64,000 nt of DNA. Source: Mya arenaria. Its lineage: Eukaryota > Mollusca > Bivalvia > Myida > Myidae. Of this stretch, positions 11,412-23,400 are shown piece after piece (position 1 is the first letter of the stretch; each line of letters starts with the position of its first letter). The translations under genes were made by a program, and so were the position numbers. The DNA is taken from contig NC_069126.1 of the NCBI RefSeq assembly GCF_026914265.1, positions 28,472,354 to 28,536,353 of the forward strand, read 5' to 3'. The notes beneath the pieces are model-generated. The model saw nothing but the letters and a program-made list of their open reading frames with translations, searched no databases and had not been told where the DNA came from.

Positions 11412-14400
11412 CTAAATGGTGAAAAATATGTTGAAAGGTATCATTCAGTGTTAAAGATCAACTGCTACGAATGTTTGTTTTACTGTGTATTATTATTCAA
11501 AGATGGACACAGAAATGGACATAATCATGAAACACAATGAACGAGGGAGGCTAAAAACAAGGAATAATTATCGATACTGACCAACCATATTTCGCAGTTG
11601 GTCATCAATTCCATACGGTTTGTGATATATATTATAGTTTAATATTAAATTAATATTTTAGGGAATTTAAGAGATATAAACTGGGGAGACTAAAGCATTT
11701 CACATATTATCTACAGGGTGGTTTAGCCATATTCACAAAGCGTTAAAGACAAATTAACGACACTGATGGAGTTTAAGCCATATTCACGACAAGGCGATTA
11801 ATACAAATTAACAAGAAGCATTTTTTGACATATTGAGAACAGGGAGTTCTAGCAAACATATTCATTAAATGGAGTTTAATTCACTACAGGGAAGTTAGGA
11901 AATATTCATTACAGGGAGGTTAGGACATATTCACTACAGGTACGTTAGGACATATTTATTACAGTGAGCTTAGGACAAATTTACTACAGGGATGTTAGGA
12001 CATATTCATTACAGGGAGGTTAGGACATAGTCAATACAGGGAGGCTAGGACATATTTATTACAGGGAGTTTAGGACATATTCACTACAGGGAGGTTAGGA
12101 CATATTCATTACAGGGAGGTTAGGACATATTCACTACAGGGAGGTTAGGACATATATACAACATTGAGGTTAGGACACATTCACTACAGGTAGGTTAGGA
12201 CATATTCACTACATGGAGGTTAGGACATATTCACTACAGGTAGGTTAGGACATATTCACTACAGGGAGGTTAGCATATATTCACTACAGGGAGGTTAAGA
12301 CATATTCACGACAGGCAGGTTAGGACATATTCATTACAGGGAGGTTAGGACATATTCACTACAGGGAGGTTAGGACATATTTACAACATTGAGGTTAGGA
12401 CACATTCACTACAGGTAGGTTAGGACATATTCACTACATTGAGTTTAGGACATATTCACTACAGGGAGGTTAGGGCATATTCACAACAGGGAGGTTAGCA
12501 TATATTCACTACAGGGAGGTTAAGACATATTCACTCCATAGAGGTTAGGACATATCCACTACAGGGAGGTTAGGACATATATACTACCGGGTGGTTAGGA
12601 CATATTTACTACAGGGAGGTTAGGACATATTCACTACAGGGATGTTAGGACATACTCACTACAGGGAGGTTAGGATATATTCACTAGAGGGAGGTTAGGA
12701 CATATTTAACAGGAAGGTTAGGACATATTCACTCCAGAGAGGTTAGGACATATTCACTACAGGGAGGTTAGAACAAATTCACTACATGGAAGTTAGGACA
12801 TATTCACTACAGGAAGGTTATGACATATTCACTACAGGGAGTTTAGGATATATTCACTACAGGTAGGTTAGGACATATTCACTACAGGATTTTAGGACAT
12901 ATTTACTACAGAGAGTTTAGGACGTATTCACTACAGGGAGGTTAGGACATATTCCCTACATGGAGTTAAGGGTATATTCACTACAGGGAGGTTATGACAT
13001 ATTCACTATAGGAAGGTTAGGACAAATTAACAACAGGGGGGTTAAAACATATTCACTACAGGGAGGTTTGGACATATTCACTACAGGGAGGTTAGGACAT
13101 ATTCACTACATGATTTTAGGACATATTCACTACAGGGAGGTTAGGACATATTCACTACAGGGAGTTTAGGACATATTCACTACAGGGAGGTAAGGACATA
13201 TTCACTACAGGGAGGTTAGGACATATTTACTATAGGGAGGTTAGGACATATTCACTACAGGGAGGTAAGGACATATTCACTACAGGGATGTTAGGACATA
13301 TTTACTATAGGGAGGTTAGGACATATTCACTGCAGAGAGGTTAGGACATATTCACTACAGGGAGGTTAGGACATATTCACTACAGGGAGGTTAGGACATA
13401 TTGACTACAGTGAGGTTAGGACATATTCACTACAGGGATGTTAGGACATATTTACTACAGGGAGGTTAGGACATATTCACTGCAGAGAGGTTAGGACATA
13501 TTCACTAAAGGGAGATTAGGACATATGCACTACAGGGGGTTAGGACATATTCACTACAGGAAAGTAAGGACATATGCACTACAGGGGGATTAGGAGATGT
13601 TAAATACAAGAAAATTAAGACATAGACTTCCAGAATATAAGACATGTTCACTGATGAGAGTGTTAGAAATATTATCTGCAGTGAGTGTAAATCATATTAT
13701 CTACAAGGAGTTTTAGCCATAGTCACTATAGAGCATTTAAAGACATATTAACATTCGTACCTGAGGTTTTGGAGCCTGTCTCATTGCCCTTTTAACAACA
13801 CAGGAGTACTCAACCGGTTCAGCATTAGCTTCAGAAGCAGCATCACCGTGATTGGAACCAGCGGGATCGTCGTGATCAGGATCTTTTGAAAAACAAAAGA
13901 ATATTTAAGCATTTAGTTTCTTCAGTACTTTCTGAATCCATTTCTTTATTCATTGGCATTTTACGTATATTAGTTAACTGTTTTGCTTCATAAATTGATT
14001 TAGTACGTTGAGTTTGTTTTGATCAAACACATACTTTTGTCAGAAAAAATACAATTCATTCCAGTAACTTAGTACCTGTAACAGTTATCGCGTTTTGGTA
14101 AAATGTTACCGAAAAGAAAAAGGTACTTAATCAACAAAGCATTATTGACAATACCACTGAAAGCAATGTTTATGTCCTTTTCGTACAGAAGTTGTTAAAA
14201 TGTAAAGAAAGCATTCCGAAAGAACGAATAATGAAATGTCATATTGGAGATGCACAATGTGCATGCTATTACCTAGCGGATGAAAGCTCCTGCAAAAGAC
14301 ATAAAGGCGGATGATTAGATTTGTGATTAAACATTCATTATATCTTCACCAAAGACTGTGTTTATCCCTGCCATAAACTGTGTACATTTCGTCATCAGTA

Positions 14401-17400
14401 AATACACCATTTGATCCGCGAACATTTTAGTCATTGATATTCTTAAGGGTATCACGTACTCAATAGTTTGATGTTTTTAAACTTTGTTGAAATTAAGTTT
14501 AGATTTATGAAATGACACAAAACAACAACTGGCAGGTACAACCTATTTTAACAGAATTTTGTAAATCGAAGCCAAAAATAATTTAATCTAAAGTTTTCAG
14601 TTACAGTTTTGAATACTGTTTAAATTGAAATTATTTGAGGGACAATGATGATGCTGTTGTATGATATATTTACACATTTCAAAGAATATCAATTTATTTG
14701 ATAAATAACACTGTAAACGTGATCGAGTAATTTTTAATTAAGAAAAACGTACGGTTGTCGCTCCTGAATATGTACACTATTAGAACGTTTCCTCATCGGT
14801 GTTCGTGTCTTCAATACAATCACACAAACGAATGCTATTATAACGATAATTACAACCGCCATACAACCGCAAATGATTCCGATCAGCATCGATGAAGAGA
14901 TGACTTTACCAGTGGATGGTATCGGCTTTGTTTGTTTGGAAGTTTTTTCTACAATTAATGAAAATTGATACATGTTTCATTTATATTGCAAACATAATCC
15001 GGAAAAAGCGATTATGGGAAAGACAAAATACATAGCAAAGATGATAAAAAGCGTGGACATTAGTCATTTTGCAGCTCAATACGGGCGTTTTCATTGAAGT
15101 GGCAGAGTTTGTTTTGGATATTTGTATAGCCGCTGTTTTTTTCCAAACACCAATCCTACTATAAGAATGCATAAGAATTCCCAGGAAATCTTTGAAGTAA
15201 ATTGGTTATTATTTTTTCCAACACGTATAGTGAAAAAACATTAAAAAAGGTTTGTTAACAGAAAGTATTTGTTTTAGGTTTTAAACTCTTAAGTTTTCTT
15301 TCTTTTTTCGGTTGTTTAGCGAAGAACTCAACGAGATTAATTAACGCCTCCAAGTTAACATTCCAGCAGAATTGCATCCACTTGTAAATACCTTTGACCA
15401 AGATGAACACCACATTTTCCGCCGAACCAATCGTGTTTCTCGCAATGCACGTGAAGTTATGGCGACCAGTGGATTGAAATTGCATGTTAAGTTCTAGGCT
15501 GACATCAGTTCTTTTACCTGAATAAGCAAGTGTTAGTTATACATATATAATATGATGCCATATTTTCCTTCAGACTAATTTTCTGTATTTTGACAAGCAA
15601 ATGGTCATATTGCTTTGTACGTGTATATTATGTTATGCTTTCAAGCAAAGAAATCAGACATAAACATCTACCTATGTTATTCGGGGTAGTGTTTGACCAT
15701 TCGATCTTAGCTGCTGGGTTTGCGTCACATTGACATAAAACGCTTATACTGTCACCCACGTAGGTCGTAACTGAGGAACTGGGAGAAAAACTAATGAACG
15801 GTTTGTCTGAAAAAGTAACATTTGATCAACTGTTCAAAATATTAAAAAAAATACCTGACATCATTGTTAACTTTTAAAAGATACCTTTTATATGACGTGA
15901 AAATATATTTAAAAAAAACATGTACATATGAAACATTTGTCTCAAATCTTAATAAACACACTGCACATGTATATCCATTAAACGTCATGTATAAATATAT
16001 GGATCTATTTTTTACCCACCCCCACCCCCAACATTCTTGGTGAAAGAACGTTTGATCGCTTTAATAACAAAGAACTTTTTTAACTGTTTGATTCAATGGA
16101 GCGCAGATCTGGGGTTGTAGTTACGCCCCTGAAATCGAGCGAGCTCAAATTGTATTCTGTAAAAACTCACTCGGTCTAAATATCTGTGCTAAGTGTTTGG
16201 CACTAGGTGAATGTGGTCGTGTTCCACTTTGCGTGATATATTATTTCAAATGTATAAAAAACAACTGTTGTTAAATTCTGCATATACAAAATCATCGCGA
16301 CCCAAACATTGTTACGTTATGTTAAACGTCAAGACGATATTCGAAGAATAAATTGGGTAACACAAACTAGAGAAATATTAGTTCAGTATGAACTTGGTTA
16401 CGTCTGAACAAGACGTAGGCGACAAACTGTATGACTCAGGGGCAGTTTGACATCGTTAATACACTTTCAAGATGTGATCTCTATAAACATGTTAAATCCT
16501 TACTCAATCCTGAAAAAATATCTCTCCATAAATTTGTCACATAAATTTGTTCGTGCGCGTGCACGATTTAGATGTCTATGGCACCTACTACGAAGTTGGC
16601 CGGCATCTGAACATAGAAAGAAATGACCTAATATCCGTCCTGCTTTATCAACGAGAATAGGCTATTGTTAGAAGATGAAATTTCATGCGTTTTCAAATGC
16701 CCGAGAATCTCCACTGTAAGAAATCAGTTTTTATATAGCTGGTACACAGGTCGTTCTGGCCTTCATGCCTTTTACAGACTCCTACAGTCAGAAAATGGTT
16801 ATGTTATTAGACAAGTGGCAATATTTTTTTATTCATTTTTTACAATCGAGTGATTAATATTAAAATTTGTATAACATTTGTAGTAAGCAATGAAACCCCT
16901 GCATTGTAATTAATGATGTAAATATAATTGTATGCATTTTGGGCCGGAAATATTCTGAAGGATAAAACTTGTGCTTATTTTGCCTGAACCGGTCGTCTTT
17001 TTCTGACTTTTGTAGGCGGGGGGTTAAGAGAGCAACGCCCTAATTGGGCGCTGGTGAATCACCGTGTGTAGAGATCTTACTGCGATTTACTTTGTGCTAA
17101 ATATAGAAAGGAACATTCACACAAACAACTGTTTAAATCATTTTGACACGTAAAATGTCGAAATGCATTTACGAACGTTTAAAAGTAGCGCGGTTCATGG
17201 ATATGCAAAATCGCAGCCGAGCGTTCATACTTTATAAACGCACACAAAAAAAGAATCAATTCTTAAATAAAGTTGAGTTCAGTAAAGCAGTATAAATTTT
17301 ATGGCTAAAAACGATGAAGTTAACAATGTTCTTATTTTAACGATGTTCTGAAAATCAGGACAAAGTAAGCATAATATCATGCTCAGTCTGGTACAGACGG

Positions 17401-20400
17401 ATATTGCTTAAAGTATGTTTGATCTTATGTCAATCTAAAATGATGAGCTCATCATTATTTTATAATATAATATTAAATTGTTGATAAAACGTGCTCCTTA
17501 ACTGGTTTTAATCGATATCAACGACAGTTGCACCATAACCAAAACATTTATTCTTGACGTGTAGCCCTGTTTACCACTTAATGAATGTCAGTCCTTATGT
17601 CGTGTGCACTCAACTAGGTACAATTTTAGAGTTTGGAAAGCTGAGTTTCTGTTAGACGTCAATCCATATGTTGTTCAACTGAATAATTGCTAGAGCTTTG
17701 GAAACCATTATATGTGAATACTTAAACTATGTGCATTGAAATAAAAACATTGTTAGAGCTTTGGAAGCTGAGCGTTCTGGATTTCTGTATTTTATATTTA
17801 CCATTAAACAAAGATTATCAAATATTGCATTGTTAACTTACAAGTAATGTTGATTTTAAAGGTTTTCATTACTTTGATCTCTGGAAACTCAGGATTGTCT
17901 ATATAACATGACAGTAGGTCTCCATTGTTTTTTCGTGTAAGGTTGGCAGATAAAATCTGCAAATGGACAAGCAATATCAATTAACTGACCTTGGTTCTGT
18001 AGTTCAATACTCAATGTAATTTTATCAAAATATATCGATACACATATCATTATAAACATCCTACCATTTGGAAAAAATATCAAAGCAGTAAACTGAATAT
18101 GGGAATCAGAAAAATATCTTAAATCTGTTTTCTAAATTAGTTAGATTAATGGTGTCATGCCAAAAATGTTTTACATAAAACACCGCATGAAATACCCATC
18201 ACATATGAAACTTAACGTCATTGACGGTGCCAATAAAGTAACAGGTAAGGAAATCTTTAACACCCCCCTTATTTAGAATAAGTTTAACTGCTCTTTTCTT
18301 CTTGTCGCAGGTTATCCCATAAAACACACATAATTTTGTGTATTAGAAATCATGAGTGTTATTTATTTTATAATCACTTTAAACGATCTGTTAAAAATAT
18401 ATTATTCTAACAATTGATTGAATGTGCCGTGTTTATCTAACCACAAGTTACTTTTTCGTGTACAAAAATATGGAAAAGATACTCAATATGTTACCTCAGT
18501 CATTACATGACCAGACAGTTGTTCAACCTTTTCATTTTCCTGGGATGATTCATATTGAAAAGTTGACGTAATGTTCCATCTTATTTTACTAATTGGATTA
18601 GATACGTCGCTTTTACACTGCAACATGATACTGGTATGACCTTCTGCATCGTTTGTTCTCTTTTCTTCGAGCTGTAGAAACTTCGCTGGAACTGGGCGAA
18701 AAATAAAATTAATATAAGTGACCAGAATTGAATTAATTCCTTTGGTGGCATATACATGCAATTCAGTTATTAAACTACACGCCAACATTGGTGCAAGGGA
18801 GGAATGACAAGTATACTTCTAAAAAATATCGCATTCTCAATAAATAGGTACGTATGTCACAGTGTTTTGAACATCTGAAATATGAACATACTGTTCATTC
18901 TTTTCACTGAATAATATTATCATTATTGATATATAATATACAAGCATTACTCTCTGTTTTGAATATGGGTGAATCAATATTGCCCTTATTGGTGTAGTTT
19001 TGATCAAGCATGTCGTTTAAATAAGTTTTACATAAAGAACTACTTAAACTGAGATATACTTACATAAAACATCAATACCGGCAGAAGTCGAACATTTCGT
19101 TTTCATTCTAGATTCATTTATGCCATACTCTTTAAACTCAACGCAACAATTTAAACTCCTAGTGTTGTCATAACGGCTGAAAGGGTTTCCTAGGATTGTT
19201 TTAGCATCAACGGTTCCATCGCGTCTCATTTTGGAAAAGCTGTTGTTTGTATTGTAAGTTGTTGAATTGTACATGAAGTAGAGTCTTGGCTCTGGTCTGG
19301 CATTTAAGGATTGGCAAGTTATACGTGGATTCTCTCCTTCTTTAACTGAGCCCGATAATAAAATTGTAGGACTCGATGGTTTCCCTGTAAATCAAAATAT
19401 TAACTTCAATAATTAAGTAATTGTTTATTTTCTCTTTTTTGTTTGACTATGATTATGCCAGGATTTACTGCAAGAATCATGTTCTTTTAAAAGGTTACGT
19501 TGTACTGTTTTAATTTCTCTGTTGTTGTTTTATCATACAATGTTAATGAATCTTCATTTTATACAATATGATTAAATTAATAGAACGTACGCAGAATAAT
19601 AAGAGTGATTGATACTGCAACCGGCTGTTGGCCATCTCCAGTGGCCTCGCAAGTAACGGTATGATCTGTATCTTCTTCACTCGGCATGTATGCATAAAAT
19701 GCTCGATAAAAGGGGAAAGCTTCCGCAGTCACATTGGGAACATCTAGACCATTTCTCGTCAGCTTTAACTCCATGTTCTTCAACAAGTACATATTAAACT
19801 CTAATAAAATTAATGGTAGAGCTAGTTTCTTCAGACTCTTATGCATTTATGTAGCATTTTCTAATTATAAACATTACATTTGCGTATTAACAATGCAATG
19901 AAACAAAGTATAGATAACAATAGAAGAAACAGTAAAGAAAAGTGTCATCGAGAGTCAAAATATTATCGGAAGGCGTTCCTGGTCCATGTTGAAAGGTTTA
20001 GACTTTGATGGTAGCTGACAGCAAAACATAATAAGAAGGTCAAGTTACCTAATTACTTACTTACCGCCTGAACGGTGTTATTGCTGACAGCTATTTGTTT
20101 TACACATGTTAACTGTCTTTTCTTAAACACAATCAACTATATTTAGTTCATTTACGTTCCAATTAGTTTGGATCCGATTTTTAACAGAGCAATATTACAT
20201 TAAACAACGAAAGCATACTTGATTTAAGAGACACAGTATCAATAAAGTAAGGATTTAATATGATAATTAAACCGATTCTATTCTTTCATACCTTTTTTTG
20301 CGCCTATCCTACAATGTGTTTGGAGGACATATGTATGCATTTTCTTTCAAGGCTAGTGGCTTAACATAAACAAGTGATTGAATTAATATTACGAGATTTG

Positions 20401-23400
20401 AAAGTAGTTACCATATTTTTCCGGCTGATTCCAGACACAATACATTCTACGTTGTTATAGGCGCCAACTGTTCCAACCAGGCAATGTGCACAATCCAACT
20501 CTGGGATGGTAACGTTGTCAGGGAATTGGGGAATTATGGTAAGTTTCTTCGACTCTGAAATGTAAATAAGATTTCACAACGTACTAGCCACCAACTTATG
20601 CTTCAAGTACATGTATGCTTGTTTTGTTATTACACCTATGGTGGAAAAATGTGGTATCTTGGTCAAAAATGGAACTTTTGCTTTCATTCAGAAAATACTA
20701 CAGAAGCAGAAATGTGTTTCTCTTCATTTCGAACAGATACGTACCTCCATTGGGCAAAGCTCATGTTAAGCTTAGTATTACTTTTCATAATGTTAAAGAC
20801 AGGCGCTGCCAAGAAGAAAGCGTTAACTATGATAACGAAATTGTATTAAAGTACACATAATATTGTATATATCAATACAAATGTCAATTGTATTCTTGTC
20901 TTCCGCAGCATACTTATACAGTGACAGTTTAATACGTAATGGATATTGTTTATTTGTATTTTTTAAACGTTCAAGCTTACTACAGAATAAAAAATAACAA
21001 TTAAAATGGTTGAAATGATTTCTGTTTACTGACAAGATCCCAACGAACTTTATTCGCCCTTACCGTTTTAATATGTACGCGTGAGAAACTGAAGCAATAT
21101 GGACACGAATATTATAATTATTATGTCAGTTTTTGTTTTCTACTTCGTTTATTTTGCTGAAATAAATTGTCACTGAAGTATGTTTTGCATTAAAATTTAC
21201 TTTACCGAATTTAAGATTATATCGTTTTTCTTTGTTTGTTTTTGTTTTTCTTCAAGAAAATCTTTCATTGTCAGTCATGCAAGACAGCCAATATGGCGTT
21301 GTTGTTACGAAAAACAGATGATTGTTAAATAAATAAAGTTACAAATAATTAAAGACTACTCCCATAAATGAGTTCAGAAAAATATGTTTGTATTGTTTTA
21401 TGATAAGGTTTCAAGCTCTTCGAGTTATATGATGATTCATGAACCGCAGTAAAGGTGAATTGCACAACAAGTCGACTTTTTTATGTCTAAATAAATGTGT
21501 GTAACTAATGGCAAATACGCTCTTCATACGGCAATGTCAAAGAATCATGACGTCACAAAAAATCATACACTCTGTTCTGCTTCACGTTTGATGAGAATGG
21601 CCAATATATTGGGGATTCATCAAATAATCATAGCACGTTAAACGCTGATCAAAGTGATATTCGAATATTTTGAAAAATACTCCCATCCCAATGTTTCAAA
21701 ATAATTCAATCATTGTCAACTTATCATTTCAATTTAACCAACTAAGACATTTGTAAAGAACAATTTATAAAGTCGTTTATCTCATTGGATGCCTTTTTAT
21801 TACATAATATCGACTCAATTACTCATCCACGACTCAAAACTCGAATGAAGGACAACCTGTTTCGTTTCACCAACTAATAAAGAGTAAGTCGCTTAAACGG
21901 GGAACGATAGGTTAACCGAATAAACAACAAGAATGAAAAAAACAACACGTCCTAAGAACTAGCTCGTTTAAACGCGTTTTTAATGACTTACCTTTACAGT
22001 TTTAGTAATAGTTGTAGACTGTTAGTATGTACTTACAACTGTAACTGGTTTGATGCAACGTTGTCACATATCCATTTATTTAAAGTAATTACAAACTTAC
22101 AATCTTTAAGTTTTAGTGGTCTACATAATATTGTGTGAACTACCGACTTACTGGGCCAGCAACTGTTTATCATCACCGCTTCACATGATTAAAGTCAATA
22201 AAGGCTGACTGACGATTTACTCTCTGCAGGAATACTGCCTTATTATTGGACAAACTATAATGCTGGCCACTAACATACTTAACAGTTGCTAAAAGAAAAA
22301 AAGTTCTTTTTAACGGTATATTGTTCAGATGGGTTGTCAAAAGATGGTGTAATCCTGTATGATATCATTGACACCATAATCAATATAAATATTAATGATG
22401 CTGTTCTACTGTCCTACTGTCATCTGTCCTTATATATAGAGGACAGTTGTTGATTTCAGTGTCGGATCTTATTATATTTCTTATGAGTCATAGAGTTGTC
22501 TTATAACCATAAATTAAATACGATCTTACACTGAAATAAAAACAAGAAATATTTTAAGCTTATTTTCAGAGTTTTAGTGGCACTTTAATATAAATAGTTC
22601 AAAATACCCCCTTTTTGAAAAAGTGTTTGCTACGCCGCTACCTGTGGGACGACCCTCACGCAAAGTTTTGATCACAGATGAAGTAGCTGTTATTTCTATT
22701 TCCGTTCTCTTTTTCTGTTCTTTAAGAGTTTTTTGTTATAGTTCATTATTTACTGGTGTTAAGTGCAAACATTAAATGAATATTTATCAATGATTTTTTA
22801 TTAACGCATCCATGTTCTAAATAATTAGTCACTACACGAAAGTGTTTTTAAATTGAACGGCGCGTGAAAACATGATCAAATTACACTGTTCGCCATTACC
22901 TGCCTACAAATTAGAAGGGTCGAACGTGGAACGAAAACAAATGTGATATGACATTGGATTTAAAACAGTTTTCCAAGCTTAAGCGTATGTTTCATGGTAT
23001 TATCGTATTGAATCACCCCTCACTGATTCCCTAGAAGACGGGTCGTTTTCCAGATTATTCTGGAAATCATTAGGCGTGGGCGGAATAAAAAACCCAGTTT
23101 ATTGTTGTGTGAATTTCAGGGAAGTCGTACAGTAGCTTGATAGATAATGTAACATCGAATTTATGTTCGAACTGTCTTTTCGTCTGTATTTTGTATAGTA
23201 TGAAAGTAAATGATCGAGTATTTAGCTTACAGTTCGAGAAACCGTTTGAAAAAACAGGATAACAATTGTCCTAATATCTTTATTTTCAATCATATCTTAA
23301 CGCAACCTTTTTAAATATAACATTTTGGGCAACATTAACTGGTCTAAAAATGATTTGTTTGGTTTTCATGAAGGGGAAGAAACTACATTTAATTTGGAAT

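Noticed and set aside
12960-13169. 69-residue ORF
   Set aside because: It is an accidental open frame in the minisatellite; the peptide merely repeats the unit.
11880-13600. CRISPR-like regular repeat array
   Set aside because: Units are contiguous 25-bp tandem copies with no unique spacers, in a eukaryotic intron.
20598-20860. Two overlapping plus-strand ORFs
   Set aside because: They lie in gene A intron 2 beside exon 3, antisense, with no paralogue at the matching place in gene B and no family features.
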